46,279 bases of DNA from an uncultured Oscillospiraceae bacterium (GCA_934565795.1 CAKTIM010000017.1:1-46279); one strand, 5' to 3'. Shown: positions 1-9,723, numbered from the stretch's first letter. Made by a program: numbers and translations. The notes: generated from the sequence alone by a model not told the origin.

Positions 1-210
1 AATGTTCGGGAAAGATTCCCGAAAGCGGCGTTCCAGGAGATAGAGGCGGCGACTGCTTCAGCTCGTCCGTTTTATGATAATATCTACTACCTGTTCTCTG
101 CTGGTAGAGCCTGTAACTATGTAGAGGAGTTGCGGCATTTGGATACGGTTGCGGTGGTAGATTTGAAGTCGCTGATAGGGTCAAAGAATGCCGAACTGTT
201 TGAAAATTAA
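1..210 (+). CDS. C-terminal end of an unrecognised protein (partial)
   Basis: The frame is open from the first base of the window and ends at TAA 208-210, giving 69 residues. The 5' part lies outside the window. The visible part is mixed charged and hydrophobic, with no signal peptide, membrane segment or motif I can name. Its composition is as low in GC as the following sugar locus. It is convergent with the response regulator gene, with about 125 bp between them. I do not recognise the family. Confidence 0.6.
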   Translation, partial: NVRERFPKAAFQEIEAATASARPFYDNIYYLFSAGRACNYVEELRHLDTVAVVDLKSLIGSKNAELFEN

Positions 211-335
211 ATTAACTTCAGTACGCAGTCTATGGTTTCCAACGGTTGTATACAAGGAATATCTCAATCTTAAGTTGGCGCTTCTGCGGGTCCGCTTCAT
301 GCACTGTCATTGGAAAGAGGTAATTCTTTACGCGA

Positions 336-1121
336 TCAAGGACGTTTTGCTATGCTGCTCCGATATGCATTGGGTGTCATCCCATAATATTTCTTAAATA
401 CAGAATCAAAATGTTTTACAGAGAGATACCCGACTTCGCTTGCAATGTCACCCACTTTAGCCGCAGTGTGCGTGCGGAGGAGAAGCGCGGCTCGTTCCAT
501 CCGAAGGCGGAGTAAATACTTGGAATATGGTTCTCCGCGCTCGGACTTGAAGACGCTGCTGAGATAAGCGGGGTTAACCTCCAAAGCGCTTGCGACTTCG
601 TTCAAAGAAATAGGCTTGGAATAGTTCATTTGGATATAGTCCCTTGCCCGCTGTACCAGGACACTGGATTCGACATCTTCCAAAGGAAAAGCATCATCCG
701 GAGGAACATGGGCCTTCACTTGGGGAGTTGCTTGCCGGGTCTCTCCGGCAGAACGTTTCTTTGCCAGTTTATCGAGAATGGCGTGCAGTTCTGCGTCCTG
801 AAGCGGTTTAAGCAAATAGTCTGAAACACCGCTGCGGACTGCTGCACGTGCGTAGTCGAATTCATCATAACCGGTCAAGAAAATAATATCCGTATCTGCG
901 ATGTTGTTATGTACGTATGTCGCAAGCTCCACCCCGGTCATGCGGGGCATCTTAATATCTGTAATAATCAGGTCGAAGTGCTGTTCATTTAGCAGTGCCA
1001 TTGCTTCCACACCATCTTTTGCACATGCGGCAGTGATCCACTGGTCATGTATTGAAGATAGATTGAACAGCAAATATTCCCGCATAAGGGGCTCATCTTC
1101 GACAATCAAAGCAGTTAACAT
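336..1121 (-). CDS. AraC-type response regulator (YesN-like)
   Basis: This 261-residue protein has an N-terminal receiver domain (about 1-120). The acidic pocket is E9/D10 region, the likely phospho-acceptor is D55 in the ITDIKMP motif, and K105 sits in the LLKP motif. A C-terminal AraC-type double helix-turn-helix occupies about 160-258. It should be phosphorylated by the adjacent histidine kinase and activate sugar-uptake genes, as YesN-type regulators do. AAGGAG lies 9 bases before the ATG, and the start overlaps the last codons of the kinase gene by 7 bp, so the two are translationally coupled. The natural target is the divergent ABC transporter/glycosidase operon starting at 3116. That link is inferred from position. 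Confidence 0.93.
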   Translation of the reverse strand: MLTALIVEDEPLMREYLLFNLSSIHDQWITAACAKDGVEAMALLNEQHFDLIITDIKMPRMTGVELATYVHNNIADTDIIFLTGYDEFDYARAAVRSGVSDYLLKPLQDAELHAILDKLAKKRSAGETRQATPQVKAHVPPDDAFPLEDVESSVLVQRARDYIQMNYSKPISLNEVASALEVNPAYLSSVFKSERGEPYSKYLLRLRMERAALLLRTHTAAKVGDIASEVGYLSVKHFDSVFKKYYGMTPNAYRSSIAKRP

Positions 1122-2917
1122 GGTTTCACACTCCTTGGAATGCTTAAGGTAACGGTGGTTCCCCTTCCTTCTTCGGAAGAAAGGGTAATGCCATAAGGAC
1201 TGCCGAACTGAAAACGAATACGTTTCTGTATATTGATCAGTCCAATGCCGTTTGTCTGAAATTCTGTATTCTTTTCCGACTCACAATTATCCAATCTGCT
1301 CTGCAACTGCTGCAAAGTGACCTTCGACATGCCTGCACCGTTGTCTTTCACCGAAATAATAAGCGCGTTACCGCGATATTGCAGATCTACAAGGATATGT
1401 GTCTCTCCTTCAGCCTTTTCACAGCCATGAATCAGCGCATTTTCAATAATGGGCTGGATGGTCAGGGCGGGAAGCGTGCAGGACACATCGATATCAGACA
1501 CATTGATTTGGTAAGTCAGATTGTCATGGCGTAATTTCTGTAATTGGAGATAACTCTCCGCGATTTTCAGTTCAGCTTCCAGTGTGATCTCACGACCGGA
1601 GTTGATCACGCCTCGGAGCAGGGTAGCCAGCTGCTCAATCCCCTGCGTTGCATCCTTGTATCTGCCGCATTTTATCAGAAGATTGATCGTATTCAGGGTA
1701 TTGAATAAAAAATGTGGTTGTATTTGGCGATGCAAAGACTCAAACTGCGCTTCCTTCTGCAGATATTTCGCTTCATATACCTGTTTTGTCAACTGCTTCT
1801 CCTGCTCCATCATCTCTTGAATCTGCTCCAGCATGTGGTTGAAGGCTGCATTCAGAGAGGCAATTTCATCTGTGCAGTCCGTGCTCGCACGCACAGTGAG
1901 ATTACCGGCCTCTACTTCCTCCATCAGATTGACCGTTTGATAAAGCGGCCGCAGCTGTCTGCGGACAAAGAAGACAGAGATAGCAACACCCAGGGCTGCC
2001 ATTCCAACAGCCATGAGCATATTGAAAATCAGTGTTGCGTTGGCACCTTTGACAACCTGATTTTTAGCATTGATTGCGATGACGCGCCAGCTTGTGGAGG
2101 GAATGACCTCGACATTTACAATATACGCTGCTCCGTTCAGTTTCCGTGTAGAGTAACCGGACGAAGCCGCTGCGCTGCGGATATCATCGTTCGTGATTGC
2201 TGCAGGCAATGCGGAATTCTGGTACACAGGATTCCAGTTGGAGTCCATGATAAAAAGGGCACAGCCTTCGCTTACGTTGATGCGGTCACAGACCGCCTTA
2301 ATGCCGTTGTAGTTGGCATCGACCCGGATAACACCAACAGTTTTCTGGTTGTTCTGAAGGCTGCAGAGGCGTTTTGCAATGGAGATAACAAGATTTGCGG
2401 AGGAACCTGTTTCTTCAAAATGAGCAGGCAGAAAAATATAGTCACCGGTATTCTGAGCGTTTTGATACCATTCTTCGGATTTATAATCCGAATTCAAACC
2501 GCTGTGGCTGCTTTTGGAACTGGAGTATATTGCGTCGGAAAAAATATACACCCTTAAAATATCTTCTCTGGGCGTAATCATTACCTGACGGAGATAACCT
2601 TCTATTGAACGACGTTTATCCAGCGCCTCCTGACTGCTGGAAGATCTGATATCGAGGTAATTCATGACACTGGAGTTGTAGTAGGGGCTGAGGCACAGTC
2701 GTGCCAATTCATCAATATATGTATCAACATTCAAGGCCACCTGTTCGACAACCTGCTGTATGTCTTTCGCTGATTGATCAGTATAGTCGGCAACGAAACG
2801 AAGGTGGCTAAAAAGCGAAACCAGTATAATGGAAGAAAAGATGAACATGGAAATGATAAGAAGCAGGCGGCGCTGGATGTTATTAGCGGCAAAAAAAGCT
2901 TTGAGTTTAGAAAGCAT
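1115..2917 (-). CDS. Sensor histidine kinase (YesM-like)
   Basis: This is a membrane sensor kinase of about 600 residues. It has an N-terminal membrane helix, an extracellular dCache-like sensing region of roughly 240 residues, a second helix, a HAMP segment, and a cytoplasmic His_kinase domain with the QIQPHFLFNTL box carrying the phospho-histidine. A C-terminal HATPase domain follows, with an N-box (IIENALIHG) and a DNGAGM G-box. The frame is open to 2962, but the ATG at 2917 is preferred because GGAGGA lies 8 bases before it. The gene is divergent from the sugar-binding protein gene. By family and position it probably senses an oligosaccharide, or its binding protein, outside the cell and controls the ABC/GH66/GH13 operon. 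Confidence 0.92.
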   Translation of the reverse strand: MLSKLKAFFAANNIQRRLLLIISMFIFSSIILVSLFSHLRFVADYTDQSAKDIQQVVEQVALNVDTYIDELARLCLSPYYNSSVMNYLDIRSSSSQEALDKRRSIEGYLRQVMITPREDILRVYIFSDAIYSSSKSSHSGLNSDYKSEEWYQNAQNTGDYIFLPAHFEETGSSANLVISIAKRLCSLQNNQKTVGVIRVDANYNGIKAVCDRINVSEGCALFIMDSNWNPVYQNSALPAAITNDDIRSAAASSGYSTRKLNGAAYIVNVEVIPSTSWRVIAINAKNQVVKGANATLIFNMLMAVGMAALGVAISVFFVRRQLRPLYQTVNLMEEVEAGNLTVRASTDCTDEIASLNAAFNHMLEQIQEMMEQEKQLTKQVYEAKYLQKEAQFESLHRQIQPHFLFNTLNTINLLIKCGRYKDATQGIEQLATLLRGVINSGREITLEAELKIAESYLQLQKLRHDNLTYQINVSDIDVSCTLPALTIQPIIENALIHGCEKAEGETHILVDLQYRGNALIISVKDNGAGMSKVTLQQLQSRLDNCESEKNTEFQTNGIGLINIQKRIRFQFGSPYGITLSSEEGRGTTVTLSIPRSVKPC

Positions 2918-3032
2918 ACATGCTGTCCTCCGAATCGCTTTTGTGCGTTTATTATAGAACACCGGAGCGGAAAATGCAAGGATATGTGCGTGTTGCCTAT
3001 AAAATATGGACTACAATCTAAAAAAAGAGGGA

Positions 3033-3061
3033 TTTACCAAGTGAAAAACAGAAACTATAAT
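3033..3061 (+). promoter_or_regulatory. Likely sigma-A promoter of the sugar ABC/GH66/GH13 operon
   Basis: TTTACC (3033-3038), a 17-base spacer and a perfect TATAAT (3056-3061) lie about 50 bp before the binding-protein start. The -35 matches TTGACA at 4 of 6 positions, which fits a promoter that needs the YesN-type activator. No perfect cre-like palindrome was seen nearby. Confidence 0.6.
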
Positions 3062-3115
3062 GTAGTCAGGATGAATCCCACGAAGACATCCGGAAAATAG
3101 AATGGAGGAGACAAA

Positions 3116-4453
3116 ATGAAACGTTTATTTGCTTTTGTACTGGCTATCTGCATGCTTACCACAGCGTTTGCTGGCTGCGGCCAGCAGGCCAACACCCCCA
3201 CAGAACCCAAGGCTGATCAGGCAAGCACAAACGAGGTTGAAAAGAAAGATGAAAAACCTGCCAAGGATGTAGACTTGACATTCTTTACCGGCAAGGTAGA
3301 AACTGTTGACCTGCTGGATGAGATCATTGCTGACTTCAACGCACAGAGCGGTGGTATCACTGTGGAACAGGAATATCAGAACGATGCGAGCAATATCATC
3401 AAAATCAAGTTTGCATCCGGCGAAGCCCCTGATATTATGACCACTTATGAGCAGGAATATGTGGATCAGGGTAAGTATCTGGATCTGTCCGATATGGATG
3501 AGATCTGGAACAGACTGATTCCCTCCATGAAGGAAAGCTGCACGGATATCAATAGTGGAAAACAGTACCGTATCTGCACGAATATGACCATGGCGGGTTT
3601 CTTCTACAACAAGGAAATTTTCGCAGAACTTGGCATTGAACCCGCGACCACTTGGGAAGGTTTTGTTGCGAATCTGGAAAAGATCAAAACCGAGATGCCT
3701 GACGTTGACCCTTGGTTTATCTTTGGCAGCGAAGCATGGCATCTGGGCCATCTGATTGAGTTCATTCCCCATGGTTACATCAAGGCAAAGTACGGCGCTA
3801 CCGCAGCAAAGACTGCCATGCTGAACAATGACAAGACCGTTTTGAATTTTGGCGATCCCAACGGTGCCATGGCTACTTTCGCAGCCGGTTTGCTGGAACT
3901 GCAGGAAAAAGGCCTGATTAACGAAGACGTTCTGACTGCAACAAACGATAACTGCGTCGATGCATTTGTATCCGGTAAAGCTGCAATGTTCAGCAATGGC
4001 ATGTGGGCTCTGTCCAGTGTACTGGCAAAGGATCCTGAAATGGCAGACAAAATCGGCTTTGCCCCTTATCCTGCTATGATGGAAGACGGCACTCCCATGG
4101 TTCTGGTTGCGGAAGACTCCGGTTACAGTATTAGTGCTGATACAGAGCATGTCGAGGAAGCAAAGGCCTTCCTGACTTACTTGTTCAGTGCAGATAATCA
4201 GAAGAAGTATGCCGAAAGTCTGGGTTCTCCCTCCGCTTTCATGGATGTTGCTGCAAAGTGGGCGCCTGACTCCATTGTTGAAGGTGTTAACAGTGCTGTT
4301 AGCTCCGCAGCAAACATTGGCTTCACCAACGAGAAACCTGCCGGCTTCTCCGGTGATGATGCTGGCAGAATGGTTCAGGACTTGCTCGCCGGCAAGTATA
4401 CTGCTGAGGAGTTTGCAAAAGCATATGAAGCTGCATGGGACGCAGGATTTTAA
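3116..4453 (+). CDS. ABC transporter sugar-binding lipoprotein
   Basis: This 445-residue extracellular solute-binding protein is of the carbohydrate family 1 type (MalE/MsmE-like). It has a lipoprotein signal peptide with lipobox AFAGC, so the mature protein starts at Cys21 and is lipid-anchored. A Thr/Lys/Glu-rich linker follows and then the two-lobed binding fold. The start is supported by GGAGGAG just before the ATG. It is the first gene of the operon with two permeases, GH66 and GH13 enzymes. The likely ligands are alpha-1,6-linked gluco-oligosaccharides, inferred from those enzymes and not from the binding site. No ATPase gene is present, so a shared MsmX-type ATPase elsewhere is expected. 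Confidence 0.93.
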   Translation: MKRLFAFVLAICMLTTAFAGCGQQANTPTEPKADQASTNEVEKKDEKPAKDVDLTFFTGKVETVDLLDEIIADFNAQSGGITVEQEYQNDASNIIKIKFASGEAPDIMTTYEQEYVDQGKYLDLSDMDEIWNRLIPSMKESCTDINSGKQYRICTNMTMAGFFYNKEIFAELGIEPATTWEGFVANLEKIKTEMPDVDPWFIFGSEAWHLGHLIEFIPHGYIKAKYGATAAKTAMLNNDKTVLNFGDPNGAMATFAAGLLELQEKGLINEDVLTATNDNCVDAFVSGKAAMFSNGMWALSSVLAKDPEMADKIGFAPYPAMMEDGTPMVLVAEDSGYSISADTEHVEEAKAFLTYLFSADNQKKYAESLGSPSAFMDVAAKWAPDSIVEGVNSAVSSAANIGFTNEKPAGFSGDDAGRMVQDLLAGKYTAEEFAKAYEAAWDAGF

Positions 4454-4493
4454 TTTTGATACTCTGACATAACCTTATTGTGAATTAATCTAA

Positions 4494-4546
4494 CAGGACT
4501 CGGATCGGAGGAATTAAGTTCCGATGTTCCGGGTCCTGGCTTTTTC
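4494..4546 (+). terminator. Intercistronic hairpin after the binding-protein gene
   Basis: An imperfect stem, CAGGAC.CGG..CGGA pairing with TCCG...CCGGGTCCTG, is followed by a short T run (4541-4545). It sits between the binding-protein stop and the first permease start. Such partial terminators usually let the binding protein be made in excess over the permeases. The role is inferred. Confidence 0.6.
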
Positions 4547-4558
4547 GGAGGAACATGT

Positions 4559-5422
4559 ATGCGTAGAAAACGAATCGATTGGGCCCAGTTCCTCTCGCTT
4601 CCTGCATTGATTCTGTTCTCAATCTTTTTTGTGTACCCATTGCTTAAGGGCATTGGGATGAGCTTGACAGATTGGGACGGTATGGGTCAGGCAGAGTTTG
4701 TTGGACTCAAAAATTTTGCGAATTTTTTCTCAGATGACCGGGCAATGCAAGATATCAAAACCACATTGATTTTTGCGATAGGCAGTGCAGCGCTATTGAA
4801 TCTGGTAGGGTTGTGCCATGCTTTGCTGATGAATTCTGACTTTCGGGGAAAAAGCATTGCGCGTGTCATTATCTACCTGCCTGCTATCATCAGCCCTTTG
4901 ATTATGGGATACATCTGGTATTTCCTGCTGCAGCCGGGGCGGGGCTACCTCGCCTATGCATTTGCTCAGCTGGGACTCTCGGGCTTGATAGGGAATTGGA
5001 TGGGCAAATACTCGGTGACACTGCTGGTGCTGATCCTTGTAAACGTCTGGCAATTTTCCGGTATGACAATGATTATTTATTTGGCGGGGCTCCAGTCAAT
5101 TCCTTCAGAATATGTTGAAGCAGCTACGATTGACGGAGCGGGAAGATGGCAGCGGTTTTCCAGAATCACGCTTCCTTTGCTGATGCCCGCCATCAGAATC
5201 AATGTGGTCACAAACATTATTGGCTCCCTGTCAGTTTTCGATATCATCATGGCACTGACACAGGGCGGACCGGGATACTCCACAGAAAGTTTAAGTATCT
5301 ACATTATGCGTATGTGTTATGGCAGCCGAACCGGTTATTCTACAGCCGTTGCGATGATCCTGTTTTTTATCATCCTGATTCCTGTTCTGATCTCCATGCG
5401 CCTGACGCGGGAAAAAGACTAA
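4559..5422 (+). CDS. Sugar ABC transporter permease, MalF-type
   Basis: This 287-residue inner-membrane permease has about six membrane helices and the binding-protein-dependent transport signature (EAA loop), here EYVEAATIDGAGRWQRFSRIT at about residues 181-201. The family's GGP motif (LTQGGPGYSTE) follows near 230. GGAGG lies 6 bases before the ATG. It pairs with the next permease to form the translocation channel that receives sugar from the lipoprotein. It belongs to the lower-GC sugar operon. Family assignment is secure; substrate is inferred from the neighbouring enzymes. Confidence 0.94.
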   Translation: MRRKRIDWAQFLSLPALILFSIFFVYPLLKGIGMSLTDWDGMGQAEFVGLKNFANFFSDDRAMQDIKTTLIFAIGSAALLNLVGLCHALLMNSDFRGKSIARVIIYLPAIISPLIMGYIWYFLLQPGRGYLAYAFAQLGLSGLIGNWMGKYSVTLLVLILVNVWQFSGMTMIIYLAGLQSIPSEYVEAATIDGAGRWQRFSRITLPLLMPAIRINVVTNIIGSLSVFDIIMALTQGGPGYSTESLSIYIMRMCYGSRTGYSTAVAMILFFIILIPVLISMRLTREKD

Positions 5423-5434
5423 GGAGGCAAATAC

Positions 5435-6259
5435 ATGAAAGGTTTAGAAAAAGTATTAAAATATGCTGCGATTTGCCTGATTTGTCTGATGTGCCTGATT
5501 CCTTTCTATGTTTTGCTGGTTCTGGCGCTCAATTCTCCACAGCGTGTTTTTTATGAAGGCAATATTTTTATTCCGGATTTTTATTGGCAGAACTTTCTGG
5601 ATGCCTGGAGAAAATCAAGGATAGGTACAGCTATGCTGAATTCTGCGATCATTACAGCCGGAACGCTGATTTTGACAATTATTACCGGTGGTCTGGCAGG
5701 TTATGCCATTGCGAGGCACAATACAAGGTATAACAAATTCGTATTCGGTCTGCTTTTGTCCTGTATGATGATTCCTGGTATTATCAATACTGTTCCGCTG
5801 TACACACTTATGAGAAAAATTCATGCGGTAAATACCCTTTGGGGAATGATTCTGGTTTGCTCCACACTGGCAATGCCGTCTGCGGTGTTCATTTACGCAA
5901 CATTTATAAAAGCGCTGCCAAGAGAATTGGACGAAGCAGCTGCGTTAGACGGCTGCACAGGATTCAGCGCTTTCTGGAGAGTTATTTTCCCAATCATAAA
6001 ACCCGCAACGGCATCCTTCGTGATTCTGAATGGTTTTGGAATCTGGAATAACTATGCGCAGGCTACGTTCTTCTTGCAGTCGAGGGCAAAGCAGAACATC
6101 CCGCAGGCGTTGTCCGTCTTTTTCCAGCAGTTTGGCGGTGGTAAATGGCATCTGATGGCTGCAACGGCGACCATCGCCATTATCCCCGTAGTGATCATCT
6201 TCCTGATTTTCCAGAAGCAGTTTATCCAGGGACTTTCAGACGGCGCGGTGAAAGGATAA
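5435..6259 (+). CDS. Sugar ABC transporter permease, MalG-type
   Basis: This 274-residue partner permease has six predicted helices and an EAA loop (ELDEAAALDGCTGFSAFWRVI). It ends with the LSDGAVKG tail typical of MalG-type permeases. Its start is 12 bp after the MalF-type stop, with AAGGAGG before the ATG. It forms the heterodimeric channel with the preceding gene product. Ten bases separate it from the GH66 gene, so the two are co-transcribed. Confidence 0.94.
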   Translation: MKGLEKVLKYAAICLICLMCLIPFYVLLVLALNSPQRVFYEGNIFIPDFYWQNFLDAWRKSRIGTAMLNSAIITAGTLILTIITGGLAGYAIARHNTRYNKFVFGLLLSCMMIPGIINTVPLYTLMRKIHAVNTLWGMILVCSTLAMPSAVFIYATFIKALPRELDEAAALDGCTGFSAFWRVIFPIIKPATASFVILNGFGIWNNYAQATFFLQSRAKQNIPQALSVFFQQFGGGKWHLMAATATIAIIPVVIIFLIFQKQFIQGLSDGAVKG

Positions 6260-6269
6260 GGTGAATTGA

Positions 6270-7934
6270 ATGGATTTATATCCTGTAAAAGCGCAGTTTC
6301 TGTCCGGTGAAGAAGTTGAGCTTCGCCTTGATACAGATGGACACATCTGTGAATACGCGAAAGTGGCTGTATACCATCTGAATGATTTGGTCTATAAGCA
6401 AGAAGTTGCTGATTTTATCGGTAATACACTCATTTCTGTTGGAAAATATGATACCACTTTTGCTGGTTACGGCGCTTCGGTAACGGTATGCACAGGTGAC
6501 ACACGTATTCTTCTGGAAACAGCTTTTGATGTTGTCGATAACCCCAAGCGGTCTCTCCGCTACGGCTTTTTGAGCGATTTTACGCAGGACGACGCAGATA
6601 ACGGTGCTGTTGAATGGCTGAATAAGTGTCATATCAATATGGTACAGTACTATGACTGGTCCTATCGGCATGACCATCTGGTCACAGGTCAGGAATTCTA
6701 CACAGACATGATGGGTAAGCCAATCTCTCGCAAAACCGTGAAGGACAAGATTAAAAAATGCGCGGAGCACGGCATGCATTCTATCGCATACGGCGCAATT
6801 TACGCTGCCAGCAAACCCTTCTTTGAGAAGCACACAAATTGGGCACTGTATAATTCCTGCCAGAAACCCTTTGTGTTCATTGATGTGTTTTATATCATGA
6901 ATATTGCAAAGGATTCGCCGTGGCGGCATCATTTGATTGCGGAGTATAGAAAAGCAATCACAAAGATGGGGTTTGCGGGGATCCATATGGATACCTATGG
7001 CTTCCCCAAAACGGCCTATTCTCATTTGGGGGAAAAGCCGGAACTGATTCGCTTGGATCAGGAAATCCCATCTTTGATTGGCCAGGCTAGAGACAAACTT
7101 GTGGGTGCAAATCAAAACCCATATCTGATCTTCAACAATGTTGGCAACTGGCCTGTATATTCCACCGCCGCTGCTAAGCAGGATGCAGTTTACATTGAGG
7201 TCTGGAGTCCCTATGAGCGGTATTCTCATATTGCGCAGCTGATTGATGAGGCAAGACAGCTTTCCGGTGATCACAGGCCGATCATTCTGGCGGCTTATCT
7301 GGAACCATTTCGGAAAGATTCCAGAGAGCGGGCAATGAATGCGGCACGAATTTTAACGGCTGCCATTGTTTCAAACGGTGCGTATCATCTGCTGCAAGGC
7401 GAAAATCAAGCTGTTCTGACGCAGGGGTATTATAGCGACTATACCCGTCTGAGTGAGAAAGACGCGGCGATTCTCAGACGCTGCAATGATTTCATGATCC
7501 GGTATCTGGATTTGTTCTATGACAAGGAACTAAGAAATGTTTCCATGACGCACATGGGCTGGGACAATTATGAGTACCAGTGTCCGAGTCATTCTGTCAG
7601 TACATATGGTGAAGCAAACAAGCTCTGGCTTACAATCCGGGAAAAAGAATTAAGAAAATGTTTGTATTTTGTGAATCTGTGCGGATGCGAAAATGATTAC
7701 TGGAACAAGGGAAAGGATACTCCCATTCCGCAGGAGAACATAAGAATTGTGGTACAGGTGGACAGTCCGGTTAAAGGCGTATATGCAGCGTCACCAGATG
7801 GGGAAGCAATGCAGGCTCAGGCAATCCAATATACTGATTTTGAAAATGATAAGGGGGCATTTATTGAATTTGTCCTTCCGAGAATAGAACACTGGACTGT
7901 CATATGGATTGATTTACAGGGAGAAAACATCTGA
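6270..7934 (+). CDS. GH66 dextranase / cycloisomaltooligosaccharide-type enzyme, cytoplasmic
   Basis: This 554-residue protein matches GH66, which acts on alpha-1,6-glucans. It has an N-terminal beta domain (about 1-90), the catalytic barrel entered by the QYYDW motif (126-130), and GIHMDTYG with the likely nucleophile D241. E310 in AVYIEVW is the likely acid/base, and a C-terminal beta domain follows. The D-to-E spacing of 69 residues fits the family. There is no signal peptide or membrane helix, whereas most known GH66 enzymes are secreted. It should therefore cut imported isomalto-oligosaccharides inside the cell and pass products to the GH13 enzyme. Dextran hydrolysis versus cyclising transfer cannot be decided by eye. 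I see no CITase-type inserted CBM35. Confidence 0.88.
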   Translation: MDLYPVKAQFLSGEEVELRLDTDGHICEYAKVAVYHLNDLVYKQEVADFIGNTLISVGKYDTTFAGYGASVTVCTGDTRILLETAFDVVDNPKRSLRYGFLSDFTQDDADNGAVEWLNKCHINMVQYYDWSYRHDHLVTGQEFYTDMMGKPISRKTVKDKIKKCAEHGMHSIAYGAIYAASKPFFEKHTNWALYNSCQKPFVFIDVFYIMNIAKDSPWRHHLIAEYRKAITKMGFAGIHMDTYGFPKTAYSHLGEKPELIRLDQEIPSLIGQARDKLVGANQNPYLIFNNVGNWPVYSTAAAKQDAVYIEVWSPYERYSHIAQLIDEARQLSGDHRPIILAAYLEPFRKDSRERAMNAARILTAAIVSNGAYHLLQGENQAVLTQGYYSDYTRLSEKDAAILRRCNDFMIRYLDLFYDKELRNVSMTHMGWDNYEYQCPSHSVSTYGEANKLWLTIREKELRKCLYFVNLCGCENDYWNKGKDTPIPQENIRIVVQVDSPVKGVYAASPDGEAMQAQAIQYTDFENDKGAFIEFVLPRIEHWTVIWIDLQGENI

Positions 7935-7942
7935 AATTATTG

Positions 7943-7968
7943 GGCAGGATGCAGGACAGCGTCCTGCC
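7943..7968 (+). terminator. Intercistronic hairpin between GH66 and GH13 genes
   Basis: A 10-bp stem (GGCAGGATGC with GCGTCCTGCC, one G-T wobble) has a 6-base loop and no T run. It is more likely an RNA-stability or processing hairpin than a full terminator. Confidence 0.5.
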
Positions 7969-7998
7969 TGACACCAACAGAAATGAGGAGCAAATGAT

Positions 7999-9633
7999 AT
8001 GAATTCACCTTGGTGGAAGGAACGGGTATTTTATCAGATATATCCCAGAAGTTTTCAAGATTCAAATGCCGACGGCATTGGCGACATTCAGGGCATCATT
8101 TCCAGATTGGACTACCTGAAATGGCTTGGAATTGGAGCAATCTGGCTTTGCCCTATATATGACTCTCCCAATGCGGATATGGGTTACGATATCCGTAATT
8201 ATGAGAGCATTATGGCCGAATTCGGTACGATGGAGGATTTTGAACAGCTTGTCGAAGAACTCCATAAACGGGATATCAAATTGGTCATGGACCTCGTTGT
8301 GAATCATTCTTCAGATGAACATGCGTGGTTTATAGAATCGCGAAAAAGTAAGGATAATCCCTATCGGGACTATTATATTTGGAGGGACGGCAAGGACGGG
8401 AAAGAACCCAACAATTGGTCATCTTTCTTTACGCCATCCGCATGGAGTTATGATAAGACAACGGACCAATGGTATTTGCATTTGTTCAGCGAAAAGCAGC
8501 CGGATCTGAACTGGGAAAATGAAAATATGCGTGCGGAAGTCTATGCAATGATCAATCGTTGGCTCGATAAGGGTGTGGACGGCTTCCGCATGGATGTGAT
8601 CAGCTTACTTGCCAAAGCACCGGGGCTGCCGGATGGCGATGGTGAGGGATACGTGTTCTCAGAACAGTATTTTGCATTTCAGCCTAAGTTGCATGAATAT
8701 CTGAGAGAAATGCGGCAAAGATGCTTTGCGGGACGTGACTGCATGTGCGTGGGAGAAACTACGTTTGTTACTACACACAATGCTAACTCTGTGGTTGGAG
8801 ATGGACAGGAACTGGATCTGCTATTTCAGTTCGATATCATGGACATCGATGGTATGAATGGAAAATGGAATGTTATTCCCTTTGATTTGCTGAAGCTAAA
8901 GCAGATTATTTCCAGTTGGCAAAAAGCGATTGACTGGAATACGTTGTTCTGGAGTAACCATGACCAGCCGAGGGTGGTGTCCCGATTCGGCTCAACTGAG
9001 GCAGAAGAACTGCGCGTACAAAGTGCAAAAATGCTTGCAACAGCCATGTATCTGATGCGGGGAACACCGTTCATTTATCAAGGCGAAGAAATCGGAATGA
9101 CGAACTATCCATTTGTATCGCCGGATGAACTGCGGGATGTGGAGAGTATCAATCTGCTCCATGAGGCGGAAAAGGAAGGCAATCGCGCATGGGCATGGAA
9201 CGGTGTTCTTCATAAAGGACGGGACAATGCCAGAACGCCCGTCCAGTGGGATAGTACAGACAATGCCGGTTTCACAACGGGGAAACCTTGGATTCAGGTA
9301 AACCCAAACTACAAACAAATCAATGTAGAGAATGCAGCAGAAGATTCAGATTCCATTCTGCACCATTATAGAAAGCTGATTGCGCTACGAAATGGTAATA
9401 ACGTTCTCAAATACGGTGATTTTGAAATGCTCCACCCATCTCATGAGAAGCTGTTTATATATCGGCGTGAGTATGGGGCTGACAGCGTGGTTGTCTGCTG
9501 TAATTTTGCTAATGAGCAAGTTGCGTTGCCTCAGGATATATCCGGTACGATAATCTTAGGATCCTTACGCACGAAAGATATGCTTGGCCCATATGGTTTT
9601 GCCGTTTTTAGTTCGCAAAAACCTAAATTGTAA
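7999..9633 (+). CDS. GH13 oligo-1,6-glucosidase (alpha-glucosidase)
   Basis: This 544-residue cytoplasmic enzyme is of the GH13 oligo-1,6-glucosidase group. It has the (beta/alpha)8 barrel with region I DLVVNHSS, nucleophile D199 in GFRMDV, acid/base E253 in CVGET, and transition-state Asp322 in SNHDQPR. The residue after the nucleophile is Val200. In this family Val there goes with alpha-1,6 preference, while Thr or Ala goes with alpha-1,4. It should release glucose from isomaltose and isomalto-oligosaccharides left by the GH66 enzyme. GAGGAG lies 8 bases before the ATG. Last gene of the operon; length is normal. Confidence 0.94.
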   Translation: MNSPWWKERVFYQIYPRSFQDSNADGIGDIQGIISRLDYLKWLGIGAIWLCPIYDSPNADMGYDIRNYESIMAEFGTMEDFEQLVEELHKRDIKLVMDLVVNHSSDEHAWFIESRKSKDNPYRDYYIWRDGKDGKEPNNWSSFFTPSAWSYDKTTDQWYLHLFSEKQPDLNWENENMRAEVYAMINRWLDKGVDGFRMDVISLLAKAPGLPDGDGEGYVFSEQYFAFQPKLHEYLREMRQRCFAGRDCMCVGETTFVTTHNANSVVGDGQELDLLFQFDIMDIDGMNGKWNVIPFDLLKLKQIISSWQKAIDWNTLFWSNHDQPRVVSRFGSTEAEELRVQSAKMLATAMYLMRGTPFIYQGEEIGMTNYPFVSPDELRDVESINLLHEAEKEGNRAWAWNGVLHKGRDNARTPVQWDSTDNAGFTTGKPWIQVNPNYKQINVENAAEDSDSILHHYRKLIALRNGNNVLKYGDFEMLHPSHEKLFIYRREYGADSVVVCCNFANEQVALPQDISGTIILGSLRTKDMLGPYGFAVFSSQKPKL

Positions 9634-9723
9634 GTATCAGAATGTCAATTCCCCGGGACCGCACCACCAGGCGGCTTTGGGACTTTCGGCCTAGGAAACA
9701 TATACTCACCGGGCGTAAATAAG

